64,000 nt of DNA, from positions 531,353 through 595,352 of the forward strand of contig NZ_BBXF01000003.1 in the NCBI RefSeq assembly GCF_001570585.1, written 5' to 3'. Made by a program: the position numbers and the translations under genes. Under the pieces are notes generated by a model. That model did not search any database and was not told where the DNA came from. It saw only the letters and a list, made by a program, of their open reading frames with translations. Of this stretch, positions 43,390 through 52,061 are shown piece by piece; position 1 is the stretch's first letter, and every line of letters begins with the position of its first letter. The DNA comes from Herbidospora daliensis. GTDB taxonomy: Bacteria > Actinomycetota > Actinomycetes > Streptosporangiales > Streptosporangiaceae.

Positions 43390-44409
43390 TCAGGTCGACG
43401 CCCTTATCACCAGGTGGGTGTCGAGGATGACGACCGGCTGCTCCAGCGGTTCGCCGTTGATGCGGGCCACCAGCAGCTGCACCATCTGGCGGCCCATCGC
43501 CTCGGTCGGCTGGTGGACGCTGGTCAGCGGCGGCTCGGTGTGCAACGCCACCTTCGAGTCTTCGAACCCGATCAGCGCGATGTCCTGGGGCACCGCGCAG
43601 CCGCGTTCGCGCAGCACCCGCAGCGCGCCGACCGCCATCGGGTCGGAGGCGGCGAACACGGCGTCGAGGTCGGGGTGGCGGTCGAGCAGTTCGCGCATCG
43701 CCGTCGAGCCGCTCTCCTCGGAGAAGTCTCCGTAGGCGACGCGTTCGGTCAATCCGGTCGCCAGAAGGGCGTCGCGGTAGCCCGCCAGTCGGTCGACGCC
43801 CACGCCCATGTCCTGGGGGCCGGCGATGGTGGCGATGCGGGTGCGGCCCTTGCCGAGCAGGTACTTGATCGCCTGCCGGGCCCCCGCCCGGTTGTCCATG
43901 TCGACGTAGCTGTAGGGGTTGAGCCCCACGGGGCGGCCACCGAGGACGGTGGGCACGCCGAGCTCCTCCAGACGTCCGGGCAGGGGGTCGGCGCCGTGGA
44001 CCGAGGTCAGCAGGACGCCGTCGACGTGCTGCCCGGTCAGGTAGTGCTCCAGGCGGTCGTGTTCGTTGCGGTTCTGCGCCATGCTCAGGATGAGCTGCAG
44101 GCCCGTCTCGGCCAGCGCCGACCCGATTCCCCTGATCAGGCCGGCGAAGTAGGGCTCGTCGAACACGCGCTGCTCGGATTCCGACACCACCAGGGCGATG
44201 GTGTCGGTCCGGTTGGTGACGAGGGTCCGGGCCGCCCGGTTCGGGACGTATCCGAGCTCGTCGATCGCGAGCAGGACGGCGTCGCGGGCCTTCTCGCTCA
44301 CCTTCGGTGAGCCGTTGATGACCCGTGAAACCGTTCCTCGCCCGACTCCGGCCCGTGCGGCGACGGCTTCGAGCGTCGGCCTCGCGACCGAGCGGCGGTC
44401 CCCGTTCAT
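43390..44409 (-). CDS. cebR: LacI-family repressor, CebR-like
   Basis: A 339-residue LacI/GalR regulator. The N-terminal helix-turn-helix is TLEAVAARAGVGRGTVSRVI, with hinge helix YVPNRAARTLV. The periplasmic-binding-protein-like effector domain (about 65-335) contains DAVFAASDPMAVGALRVL and ALIGFEDSK. Its position beside bglC-cebGFE and four perfect TGGGAGCGCTCCCA sites nearby identify it as the likely CebR, which in Streptomyces is released from DNA by cellobiose. It is 27 bp downstream of bglC on the same strand, so it may be cotranscribed and feed back. No CebR box lies directly in front of it. Confidence 0.88.
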   Translation of the reverse strand: MNGDRRSVARPTLEAVAARAGVGRGTVSRVINGSPKVSEKARDAVLLAIDELGYVPNRAARTLVTNRTDTIALVVSESEQRVFDEPYFAGLIRGIGSALAETGLQLILSMAQNRNEHDRLEHYLTGQHVDGVLLTSVHGADPLPGRLEELGVPTVLGGRPVGLNPYSYVDMDNRAGARQAIKYLLGKGRTRIATIAGPQDMGVGVDRLAGYRDALLATGLTERVAYGDFSEESGSTAMRELLDRHPDLDAVFAASDPMAVGALRVLRERGCAVPQDIALIGFEDSKVALHTEPPLTSVHQPTEAMGRQMVQLLVARINGEPLEQPVVILDTHLVIRAST

Positions 44410-44436
44410 CAGTTCTGCCCCCTCACCACGTTCACG

Positions 44437-45873
44437 CTATTGTGCCGGACCCCGGAGGCCCCCGTGCCGGATGGTCTCGGCGTACCAGAGAGCGCTATCT
44501 TTCAGGATGCGCGTCTGGGTTGGGTAGTCCACGTACACTAGGCCGAATCTCTTGCCATAACCCCACGCCCACTCGAAATTGTCCATGAGCGACCAGGCGA
44601 AGTAGCCCTCCAGCGGCACGCCCGCCTCGATGGCCTGGTGGCAGACCCTCAGGTGGGTGTCGATGTAGGCCTGGCGTTCGACGTCGTGGATCGCGCCGTC
44701 GTCGGTGACCACGTCGTCGTAGGCGGCGCCGTTCTCTGAAATGTACAGAGGGACGGCGGGGTACTCGTCGCGCAGCCGGGTGAGGACTTCGAGCAGGCCG
44801 TTGCCGTCGACCTCCCAGCCCATGCCGGTGACCGGGCGGCCGCCGTTGACGAAGCCGACGTGCTCGTTGCCGGGCCACGCCGAGCCGGTGTCGGTGGGGG
44901 CCGCGGACGCCGACTTCGGGCCGCCCTCGGCGCCGGTGACGGTGAAGCGGCTGTAGTAGTTGATCAGCAGCATGTCGAGCGGGGCCGCGATCAGCTCCAG
45001 GTCGCCGTCCTTGATGTACTCCTCGGGCGCGATCAGCGGCGTCAGGTCGTCGAGGACGTCCTGGGGGTAGCTGCCGCGCATGAGGGCGTCCAGGAAGAAG
45101 CGGTTCTGCATGCCGTCGATGCGGCGGGCCGCGTCGAGGTCGGCCTCGGTGTCGCTCTGCGGGCTGATCGCGTAGAGGTTGACGCAGCCGCCGATCCGCG
45201 TGTCGGTGCGCTGGGCCCGCATCGCCTGGACGGCCAGGCCGTGGGCCAGGTTCAGGTGGTGGGCCGCCTTGATCGACTCCGCCGGGTTCCGGCGGCCGGG
45301 GGCGTGCTCGCCCGAGGAGTAGCCGAGGAACGCCGCGCACCACGGCTCGTTGACCGTGGCCCAGTTGGCGACCCGGTCGCCGAGGGCGCCGTGCACGATG
45401 GCGGCGAAGTCCGCGAAGCGCTTCGACAGGTCGCGCGACGGCCACCCGCCCTCGTCTTCCAGGACCTGCGGCAGGTCCCAGTGGTAGAGCGTCACCCACG
45501 GCGAGATGCCGTAGGAGAGCAGCTCGTCGACCAGGCGCTTGTAGAAGTCGAGGCCCTTGGCGTTGACCTCGCCCTTGCCGTCGGGCTGGATCCGCGACCA
45601 GGAGACCGAGAACCGGTAGGCGCTCAGCCCCAGGTCGGCCATCAGCCGCACGTCGTCGCGGTAGCGGTTGTAGTGGTCGATCGCCACCGAGGCGTCGTCG
45701 CCCTCGACGACCCGCCCGGGTTGCGCGACGAAGGTGTCCCAGATGGAACGGCCGCGGCCGTCGGCCGTGAGCGCGCCTTCGATCTGGTACGCCGACGTCG
45801 CGCTGCCCCAGACGAAGCCGGTGGGGAAGACCAGACCAGGGGTGTCGATCTGGGTCTCTGTGTTCTGGGTCAC
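44437..45873 (-). CDS. bglC: GH1 beta-glucosidase BglC-like
   Basis: A 478-residue GH1 enzyme that hydrolyses imported cellobiose in the cytoplasm. The N-terminal family block is FPTGFVWGSATSAYQIEG, the acid/base Glu is in WATVNEPWCAAFLG, and the nucleophile is in LYISENGAAYDD. No signal peptide. It starts at GTG 45873, overlapping the cebG stop by four bases, so it is the last sugar-utilisation gene of cebEFG-bglC, as in Streptomyces. It differs clearly from the GH1 at 28930-30228, so the two are not a recent duplication. Confidence 0.93.
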   Translation of the reverse strand: MTQNTETQIDTPGLVFPTGFVWGSATSAYQIEGALTADGRGRSIWDTFVAQPGRVVEGDDASVAIDHYNRYRDDVRLMADLGLSAYRFSVSWSRIQPDGKGEVNAKGLDFYKRLVDELLSYGISPWVTLYHWDLPQVLEDEGGWPSRDLSKRFADFAAIVHGALGDRVANWATVNEPWCAAFLGYSSGEHAPGRRNPAESIKAAHHLNLAHGLAVQAMRAQRTDTRIGGCVNLYAISPQSDTEADLDAARRIDGMQNRFFLDALMRGSYPQDVLDDLTPLIAPEEYIKDGDLELIAAPLDMLLINYYSRFTVTGAEGGPKSASAAPTDTGSAWPGNEHVGFVNGGRPVTGMGWEVDGNGLLEVLTRLRDEYPAVPLYISENGAAYDDVVTDDGAIHDVERQAYIDTHLRVCHQAIEAGVPLEGYFAWSLMDNFEWAWGYGKRFGLVYVDYPTQTRILKDSALWYAETIRHGGLRGPAQ

Positions 45874-46763
45874 TCCTTGACCGCACCTTCCATGAGTCCG
45901 CCGATGATCTGGCGGCCGAAAAAGACGAATACCAGCAGAAGAGGAATGATCGAGACCGTCGTGCCCGCGAAGATGAGCACGTAGTTGGTCGAGTAACGGT
46001 CGTTCAACGCCCTCAGCGCGACTTGCACAGTCGGATTGTCCGGCGTGAGCACGATGAGAGGCCAGAGGAACTCGTTCCAGATCAGCATGAACGTCTGGAT
46101 CGCCAGCACGGCCATGCCGGGCCGGACCGCCGGCACCGCGACGTTCCACCAGATGCGCAGGGTGCTCGCGCCGTCGACCCGCGCGGCCTCCACCAGTTCC
46201 CTCGGTACGGCCTGGCGCGTGTACTGCGTCATGAGGAACACCCCGAAACCGTTCACCAGGAACGGCAGGATGACCGCCTTGAGGGTGTTCGTCCAGCCCA
46301 GCGTCACCATCATCTGGTAGAGCGGGACGATGCCCATCTGCTGCAGCGGCACCATCATGGTCAGCACGACCGACAGCAGCAGCAGGTTGCGGCCCCTGAA
46401 GGTGAGCGAGGCGAACGCGAACCCGGCCAGGGTCGAGATGATCACGATGCCGATCGTCACCGTGCAGGCGATGATGATCGAGTTGATGATGCCCGTCATG
46501 AAGTGGGCGTTCTCGGCCTCGAAGACGGCCCTGATGTTGTCGCCGAGGTTGCCGGCCGGGAGCAGCGGCGGCGGCATGCTGTGCGCGTCCTCGTTGGTGC
46601 GCGTCGCGATGACGATCATCCAGTAGATCGGGAAGATCGACAGGAAGATGGCCAGGCCCAGGCTCGCCTTGGTCAGGACGGTCGCCCGGAACGGGTCGAG
46701 CCGGGAGGTCCCGGCCCCCGTCGGGCGCGGGGCCCGGGGCGCCCGATGTGTGATCGTCGTCAT
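45870..46763 (-). CDS. cebG: Cellobiose ABC transporter permease CebG-like
   Basis: A 297-residue MalG-type permease with six predicted membrane helices. The EAA loop is LVEAARVDGASTLRIWW. A basic N-terminal tail (THRAPRAPRPTGAG) precedes the first helix. ATG overlaps the cebF stop (ATGA), and its stop overlaps bglC. With CebF it forms the membrane channel; the ATPase (MsiK in Streptomyces) is not encoded here, which is normal for this transporter class. Confidence 0.93.
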   Translation of the reverse strand: MTTITHRAPRAPRPTGAGTSRLDPFRATVLTKASLGLAIFLSIFPIYWMIVIATRTNEDAHSMPPPLLPAGNLGDNIRAVFEAENAHFMTGIINSIIIACTVTIGIVIISTLAGFAFASLTFRGRNLLLLSVVLTMMVPLQQMGIVPLYQMMVTLGWTNTLKAVILPFLVNGFGVFLMTQYTRQAVPRELVEAARVDGASTLRIWWNVAVPAVRPGMAVLAIQTFMLIWNEFLWPLIVLTPDNPTVQVALRALNDRYSTNYVLIFAGTTVSIIPLLLVFVFFGRQIIGGLMEGAVKE

Positions 46764-47734
46764 CGTGATCTCCCGATGCCGCGGACGATGGCGAAGTTGA
46801 TCAGCGCGGTGATCATGATGAGCAGGAACAGGATCCAGGCCGCGGCCGCGGCGTAGCCGTACTGGAAGTCCCGGAAGCCCTCCTTGACGATGAACATGGC
46901 CACCGTCTGGAACTGGCCCGTCGTGCCGCCGGTCATCAGGCCGGCGCCGAACATCACCGGTTCGGCGAACAGCGTGAAACCGCCGATCGTCGAGACGATG
47001 ACGGTGAAGATGATCGTGGGCTTGAGCAGCGGGACCGTGATGCCCCAGAACTGGCGGCGCGGGGAGGCGCCGTCGATGGCGGCGGCCTCGTAGAGGTCCT
47101 TGGGGATCGTCTGCATCGCGGCCAGGTAGATGATCGCGTTGTAGCCGGTCCAGCGCCAGTCGATCATCGTGGCGATGGCGATCCACGACGACCACTTCTC
47201 GTTCTGCCAGTGGATCGGGTCGATCCCGAACGCGCCCAGCACCCAGTTGACCAGGCCGTAGTCACGGCCGTACAGCTGGGTGAAGACGACCGCGACGGCG
47301 ACGACCGAGGTGATGAGCGGCGCGAGCACGCTCAGCCGCAGCACCAGCCGGCCGCGCAGCTTCTTGTTCAGTGCGTTGGCCAGCAGCAGCGCGAGCAGCA
47401 GCTGCGGCACCGTCGCGATCACGAAGATGCCGACGGTGTTGAGCACCGAGTTCCAGAACTTGTCGTCCGCGAGGAGTTCGGTGTAGTTCTCCATGCCGAT
47501 GAACGTCTTGTCGCCGGCGAGCTGCCAGTCATGCAGCGACACCCAGGCGGTGAAGATCAGCGGGAAGACGCCGAAGATCGCGAACAGGATGAAGTAGGGC
47601 GAGACGAACAGATAGGGAGTGGCCCGCAGGTCCAGCCAGGACCAGAATCTGCGGCTGCCCGGCGGCCGCGCGTGCCGCCGGGGCCCGGGTGGCACCGTGC
47701 GGCTCCGGGAGCCCGCGTCGACGCTGAGGCTCAT
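46760..47734 (-). CDS. cebF: Cellobiose ABC transporter permease CebF-like
   Basis: A 324-residue MalF-type permease. ATG 47734 has AAAGG about 8 bases upstream; in-frame codons above it run through an intergenic hairpin. A basic, Pro-rich cytoplasmic tail leads to the first helix (PYLFVSPYFILFAIFGVFPL). The EAA loop is LYEAAAIDGASPRRQFW. The gene is separated from cebE by 97 bp containing a stable hairpin, which could lower permease expression relative to the binding protein. Confidence 0.92.
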   Translation of the reverse strand: MSLSVDAGSRSRTVPPGPRRHARPPGSRRFWSWLDLRATPYLFVSPYFILFAIFGVFPLIFTAWVSLHDWQLAGDKTFIGMENYTELLADDKFWNSVLNTVGIFVIATVPQLLLALLLANALNKKLRGRLVLRLSVLAPLITSVVAVAVVFTQLYGRDYGLVNWVLGAFGIDPIHWQNEKWSSWIAIATMIDWRWTGYNAIIYLAAMQTIPKDLYEAAAIDGASPRRQFWGITVPLLKPTIIFTVIVSTIGGFTLFAEPVMFGAGLMTGGTTGQFQTVAMFIVKEGFRDFQYGYAAAAAWILFLLIMITALINFAIVRGIGRSR

Positions 47735-47787
47735 CGTCAACCTTTCGTGGAAGGAGCGGCCGGGGGGATCCGGCCGCTCAAGTGAGT

Positions 47788-47815
47788 GACCGGCCCCTCG
47801 GTGCAGGGGCCGGTC
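47788..47815 (-). terminator. Intercistronic hairpin between cebE and cebF
   Basis: GACCGGCCCCT pairs perfectly with AGGGGCCGGTC around a 6-base loop, with no U-tract. It lies 16 bases after the cebE stop. Attenuation or mRNA stabilisation after a binding-protein gene is a common arrangement. Confidence 0.7.
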
Positions 47816-47831
47816 GGGCACGGCCGGGGGG

Positions 47832-49178
47832 TCAGCCCGCGGCCTTCACGCCCTCCTCCACGAATCGGGTCCAGGCCTCGTCCCACTTGACGGAGCCCTG
47901 GTCGGCGCCCACGAGGACCTCCTCGACGGCGGCCTTCACCTGGGCGTGCTTCTCACCGAAGAACACCGGCGCGAGCTGCGCGACCGAGGCGGCGAAGATC
48001 GGGCCGCTCGGGGCGTCGTTGAAGTACGCGTTCTTCGCGTCCGCGACGGTCGGGTCCTGCTGCGCGGGGATGGAGCTCGGGAAGTTGCCGCCCTCCTTGA
48101 ACGCCGCGACCTGGCCGTCCTTCCCGGTCAGGAAGTTCAGGACGTCGGCGGCCTCCTTCGGGTGCTTGCTCTGCGACGGCACCATCAGCCAGGAGCCGCC
48201 CCAGTTGCCGGAGCCGCCGGGCACGGCCGCGACGTCCCACTTCTTGGCGTTGGACTCGCCGGAGGTGCCGGAGATCACGCCGAGCATCCACGACGGGCAG
48301 CCCATGGTGGCGAAGCCACCCTTCTGCATCGCGGTGTTCCACTCCTCGCTCCAGGAGCGGAGCTTGGCGGTCAGGCCCGCGGAGCTGAGCGACTGCACGT
48401 AGTCGAACGCGGCCTTGACGCCCGGGTTCTTGTCGACCACGAGGGCCTGGCTCTTGTCGAAGTAGTAGAGGCCGCCGTTCTTGCCGGCCTCCTGCGCGAG
48501 CACCGAGTTGTACACGGTGTTGGCGCCGTCGACGAAGCCCGCGTCCGGGACCTTGGCCTTGAACTTCTTGCCGACCTCGAGGTAGTCGTTCCACGTCGGC
48601 CAGAGCTTGGAGACCTCGTCGCGGTTGGTCGGCAGGCCGGCCTTCTCGAACAGGTCGGTGCGGTAGCACATGGCCATGCCGCCGATGTCGGTGCCGAGGG
48701 CGAACAGTTTGCCCTCGGTGTTGACGCCCACGTCGTACTTGAACGCGGGGAAGTCGGCCTTGCGGCTGTCGAGGCCGTACTGGCCGAGGTCGGCGAAGTA
48801 CTGCGGGCGGGCGGCCATGAGGCCCATCGCGCCCTCGTCCATGGCGATGATGTCGCCGGCGCCGCTGCCGGCCTCCAGCCACTGGAGGACCTGCGGCAGG
48901 TAGGTGTCCTCGAACCGGTCGGTCAGGTTGACGTACTTGACCTGGACGTTCGGGTTCGCGGCGTTCCACTGGGCCACCGCGTCGTCGTAGGCGAAGTTCT
49001 CGCCGCCGCCGAAGGTGTTCAGCGTGATCTCGATCTTCTCTGCAGGTGCAGGGGCCGCGGAGCCGCCCGCGCTAGGTGCCGCTGCGGGTGCCTCGTCGCC
49101 GCCGCAGGCAGCGGCCGTGAAGGCCAGCGCCCCTGCGGCCACGGCCGCGAGCACACCGCGGCGCGTGTTGTTCATCAT
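47832..49178 (-). CDS. cebE: Cellobiose-binding lipoprotein CebE-like
   Basis: A 448-residue extracellular solute-binding protein. The lipoprotein signal peptide ends at FTAAAC-GG (lipid-modified Cys near residue 25), followed by an Ala/Pro linker. The mature part has family-1 binding protein features (WNAANPNVQVKYVN, MCYRTDLFEKAGLP, KHPKEAADVLNFLTG). It captures cello-oligosaccharides for CebFG. It is first in cebEFG-bglC and has two CebR boxes and a 26-bp inverted repeat upstream. AGGGG precedes the ATG. Confidence 0.94.
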   Translation of the reverse strand: MMNNTRRGVLAAVAAGALAFTAAACGGDEAPAAAPSAGGSAAPAPAEKIEITLNTFGGGENFAYDDAVAQWNAANPNVQVKYVNLTDRFEDTYLPQVLQWLEAGSGAGDIIAMDEGAMGLMAARPQYFADLGQYGLDSRKADFPAFKYDVGVNTEGKLFALGTDIGGMAMCYRTDLFEKAGLPTNRDEVSKLWPTWNDYLEVGKKFKAKVPDAGFVDGANTVYNSVLAQEAGKNGGLYYFDKSQALVVDKNPGVKAAFDYVQSLSSAGLTAKLRSWSEEWNTAMQKGGFATMGCPSWMLGVISGTSGESNAKKWDVAAVPGGSGNWGGSWLMVPSQSKHPKEAADVLNFLTGKDGQVAAFKEGGNFPSSIPAQQDPTVADAKNAYFNDAPSGPIFAASVAQLAPVFFGEKHAQVKAAVEEVLVGADQGSVKWDEAWTRFVEEGVKAAG

Positions 49179-49255
49179 TCCGGACCCCTCTCAGGTGGTT
49201 CCCGAATCTGTGACAGAAGGTGGGCTCCCGGCCGATCCCCGACTGCTCAGCAGGT

Positions 49256-49269
49256 TGGGAGCGCTCCCA
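49256..49269. promoter_or_regulatory. CebR box 3, proximal cebE operator
   Basis: A perfect TGGGAGCGCTCCCA 78 bp before the cebE ATG. A weak candidate promoter precedes it on the minus strand (TTGACG 49297-49302, TGGACT 49275-49280, 16-base spacer). Confidence 0.92.
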
Positions 49270-49313
49270 CGAAGAGTCCACTATGGGCAACGCACCCGTC
49301 AATATGCCGAAAC

Positions 49314-49339
49314 CTAACTGTTACTCCTGTAACGGTTAG
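49314..49339. promoter_or_regulatory. 26-bp inverted repeat upstream of cebE
   Basis: CTAACTGTTAC-TCCT-GTAACGGTTAG, arms matching at 10 of 11 positions. It lies midway between the two CebR boxes, just upstream of the candidate -35. It is a possible activator site; the regulator is unknown. Confidence 0.5.
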
Positions 49340-49385
49340 AGGCGTAGAAATGGACATGAATCGACAAAAAGTACATACCCGCAGT

Positions 49386-49399
49386 TGGGAGCGCTCCCA
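49386..49399. promoter_or_regulatory. CebR box 4, distal cebE operator
   Basis: A perfect TGGGAGCGCTCCCA 130 bp from box 3 (about 12 helical turns). It could support DNA looping. It sits next to the nitroreductase terminator, so the cebE regulatory region runs up to it. Confidence 0.85.
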
Positions 49400-49411
49400 G
49401 TCATAAAGCAC

Positions 49412-49446
49412 AAGTGGCCCATCTCGCTGTGGGAGATGGGCCACTT
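49412..49446 (-). terminator. Terminator after the nitroreductase gene
   Basis: AAGTGGCCCATCTC pairs perfectly with GAGATGGGCCACTT (14 bp, 7-base loop). On the minus strand TTGTGCTTT follows. Confidence 0.85.
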
Positions 49447-49461
49447 GGGGTGGGAGCGGGC

Positions 49462-50067
49462 TCAGATCGTGGTCACGGCCTCGTGGAGGTCGAGGCGGGG
49501 GTTGCGGGCGTACCACGCGTCGGGGCCCGGCCTGCCGATGTTGACCACGGCGAGCACCTCGTGCCGGCCCTCCGGGAAGAACTCCTTCTCCAGGGCGGCC
49601 TTGTCGAACCCGGCCATCGGCCCGGCGGCCAGGCCGTGGGCGCGCACGCCGACGATGAAGTAGCCCACCTGCAGGGCGCCGTTGAAGCGGGCCGACTCGA
49701 CCCGGCCGTCCCGGTCGGCGAAGGCGTCCTTCGCCCCGGGGAAGTGCGGGAACGTGCGCGGCAGGTGCTCGTGGAAGTCGACGTCGGCGGCCAGGATCGC
49801 GACCAGCGGCGCGGTGGCGGTCTTCGCCTTGTTGCCCGGTGACATGTGCTCGACCAGGCGCGCCCGCGCTTCGGGGGAGCGGACGTAGACGATGCGCAGC
49901 GGCTGGTTGTTCATCGCGGTCGGGCCCCACTTGATCAGGTCATAGATCGCGTGCGCGGTCTCCTCGGAGACGGGCTCGTCGGTGAAGGTGTTGGCGGTCC
50001 GCGCGTCGCGGAACAGGAGATCCTGCCCGGTGGCGTCGAGGGCGCTCTCGGTTGTCATGGCACTCAT
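49462..50067 (-). CDS. Nitroreductase family protein (RutE/malonic semialdehyde reductase-like)
   Basis: A 201-residue FMN-dependent oxidoreductase. The N-terminal FMN-binding region is LLFRDARTANTFTDEPVSEE, then KWGPTAMNNQPLRIVYV, and near the C-terminus FDKAALEKEFFPEGRHEVLA. This pattern is closest to the RutE/malonic-semialdehyde-reductase branch, which uses NAD(P)H. The start could also be ATG 50058; no clear ribosome-binding site distinguishes them. It follows the MarR gene by 48 bp on the same strand and may be under its control. Closed by a strong hairpin. Confidence 0.88.
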   Translation of the reverse strand: MSAMTTESALDATGQDLLFRDARTANTFTDEPVSEETAHAIYDLIKWGPTAMNNQPLRIVYVRSPEARARLVEHMSPGNKAKTATAPLVAILAADVDFHEHLPRTFPHFPGAKDAFADRDGRVESARFNGALQVGYFIVGVRAHGLAAGPMAGFDKAALEKEFFPEGRHEVLAVVNIGRPGPDAWYARNPRLDLHEAVTTI

Positions 50068-50115
50068 GTTGCCCAACAACCTTCTTCTCATGCAATATCT
50101 TCCCGTGCAGGGAAA

Positions 50116-50577
50116 TTATTCGGTGAGCACCTCCTCCAGCCGGGCCAGCGCCCGCCGCAGGGTCTCCCGCTCGGCGACCGACAGCGGGGCGTCGAAGTGG
50201 CGGTCGACGACGCGGACGTGCACGTCGACGGCGCGCAGGAAGATCTCCGAGGCCAGCTCGGTGGGCCGGATCAGGGTCACCCGCCGGTCGCCCTCGTGGC
50301 GGCCCCGGGTGACCAGCCCCGCCTTCTCCATCCGGTCGAGCAGCCGGGTCATGCCCCCGCTGGTGAGGGTCAGGTCGAGCGAGTTGATCGCCGTGCAGGC
50401 GCCGTGGTCGCGGTAGAGGCGCAGCAGCACCTCGAACATCACGTGGGTGATCCCGACCTCCTCCTGGAGCGCCTTGTCGATCAGGCGTTCCAGGGTGGCG
50501 GCCGACCGGATGAGGTGGCCGAAGCCGGGGCTCAGCCGATCACATGCGGCGCGTTCTGGGGGCGGGGGCCGATCCAT
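50116..50577 (-). CDS. MarR family transcriptional regulator
   Basis: A 153-residue winged helix protein. The HTH and wing are visible as LDLTLTSGGMTRLLDRMEKA and LVTRGRHEGDRRVTLI. ATG 50577 has AGGAG four bases upstream, and its first 46 bases overlap the 3' end of the sulfatase gene. The short region before the nitroreductase contains partial TTGC/GCAA symmetry, a weak operator candidate. The inducer is unknown. Confidence 0.9.
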   Translation of the reverse strand: MDRPPPPERAACDRLSPGFGHLIRSAATLERLIDKALQEEVGITHVMFEVLLRLYRDHGACTAINSLDLTLTSGGMTRLLDRMEKAGLVTRGRHEGDRRVTLIRPTELASEIFLRAVDVHVRVVDRHFDAPLSVAERETLRRALARLEEVLTE

Positions 50578-52061
50578 TGCACTCCTGACGGGGGGAAATC
50601 TGAGCGTTCGCCCAAAATCGTATCGGCGACCCGGCACCCCGCCCCCGAGCACGCGTGCAGCGCGGCCAGGCGGCCCGACAGGCCGGCGACCAGCGCCGGG
50701 TCGGCGGTGGCGGCCAGGTTGGTGAGCTGGTGGGGGTCGGCGATCATGTCGTACAGCTGGCGCTCGCCGGTGGCGTACTCGACGTAGGCGTGGGTCTCGG
50801 TGCGCAGCGCCCGGTAGGTGGGCGGGCAGCCCGGCGCGTAGTCGGGCTTGTCGAACTCCACCAGCACCGCGTCGCGCCACGGGACCCGGCGGCCCTCCAG
50901 CAGCGGGACCAGCGAGCGGCCCTCGACGAAGCCCGGCACCTGCGCCCCGGCCAGCTCGGCGAAGGTCGGCCCCAGGTCGACCGTCGAACCCAGCGAGGTG
51001 TCGACCCGCCCGGCCGGCACCCCCGGCCCGCGCACGATCATCGGCACCCGGATGTCCTCTTCGTAGGGCGTCGTCTTGCCCGACCGCAGCCGGTGCTGCC
51101 CCAGATGGAAGCCGTTGTCGGAGCCGAAGAAGATGTAGGTGTCGTCGAGCTTGCCGGCCTCCTCCAGCGCCGCGACGACCGTGCCGACCAGGTCGTCGAG
51201 GCCCGCCGTGGAGCGCAGCCGGTCACGGTACATCTGGTCGATGTTGCGCTTCACCCTCGGCGACATGCGCCCGCGCTGCTGCACCCACAGCGGCTCGGCC
51301 GACACGTCCCGCTGGTTGTACGACGGCGTGCGCGGCGCCTTGACCCCCTCGAAGGCGTCGGCGTGGCGCGGCGCGTGGTTGGCCGGGCGGTGCGGCGCGG
51401 TCGGCGTCAGGTAGAGGAAGAACGGGTCGCTGCGGCGCACGAAACCGGCGGCCTTCTGGGCCAGCACGTCGGTCAGGTAGTCCTCCGGCTGCTCGCCGCG
51501 CTCGACGATGATGCCGTCGTCGTTGAGGGCGTAGCCGTATTCGCGGTAGAGGTTGGTGACCGGCACCGCCCACTCGTCCCAGCCCGGCGGGATGTAGGTG
51601 CGCGGCACCTCGGGGCTCGGATACTGGTTCAGGTACTTGCCGAACAGGGCCGTGCGGTAGCCCGCGGCCTTCATCCAGGTGCCGATCGTGCTCTCCTCCA
51701 GCGGCTTGAACCTGGGGAAGCCGCCGGTGGGGAAACGGTTGCTGGTCACGCCGTGGCTGTGGATGTACTGCGCGCGCAGGATCGACGAGCGCGACGGGCA
51801 GCACCACGGGTTCGTCACGTAGAAGTGGGAGAAGGTGGTCCCGCTCGACGCCAGCCGCGAGATGTTCGGGAAGCGGTGGAGGTCGGCCGTGTCGAGGTCG
51901 TCGGCGAGGATGAAGACGACGTTCGGAGGAGCCTTCACGGCCGCCTTCGCGGACGCCTTCGGGCTCGACTTCGGGCCCGACTTGGCGGTGGCCGGCGTGA
52001 TGGTCAGCGGCGCCGCCAGGAAGGCCAGGGCGAGGCCGCACGCGAGACTCCTCTTCAGCAT
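50532..52061 (-). CDS. Secreted sulfatase (type I, Cys-dependent)
   Basis: A 509-residue alkaline-phosphatase-superfamily sulfatase. A signal peptide is present at 1-26 (MLKRSLACGLALAFLAAPLT). A Lys/Ala-rich linker leads to VVFILADDLDTADL with metal-binding Asp residues. The formylglycine site is NPWCCPSRSSILRAQ (C-x-P-S-R), and a second metal region is FFGSDNGFHLGQHRL. It hydrolyses sulfate esters, perhaps N-acetylglucosamine-6-sulfate-type glycans. Two further in-frame ATGs upstream (52073, 52103) are possible starts. It is divergent from the glycosyltransferase-like gene at 52267. No sulfatase-maturing enzyme is encoded in the window. Confidence 0.92.
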   Translation of the reverse strand: MLKRSLACGLALAFLAAPLTITPATAKSGPKSSPKASAKAAVKAPPNVVFILADDLDTADLHRFPNISRLASSGTTFSHFYVTNPWCCPSRSSILRAQYIHSHGVTSNRFPTGGFPRFKPLEESTIGTWMKAAGYRTALFGKYLNQYPSPEVPRTYIPPGWDEWAVPVTNLYREYGYALNDDGIIVERGEQPEDYLTDVLAQKAAGFVRRSDPFFLYLTPTAPHRPANHAPRHADAFEGVKAPRTPSYNQRDVSAEPLWVQQRGRMSPRVKRNIDQMYRDRLRSTAGLDDLVGTVVAALEEAGKLDDTYIFFGSDNGFHLGQHRLRSGKTTPYEEDIRVPMIVRGPGVPAGRVDTSLGSTVDLGPTFAELAGAQVPGFVEGRSLVPLLEGRRVPWRDAVLVEFDKPDYAPGCPPTYRALRTETHAYVEYATGERQLYDMIADPHQLTNLAATADPALVAGLSGRLAALHACSGAGCRVADTILGERSDFPPSGVQWIGPRPQNAPHVIG

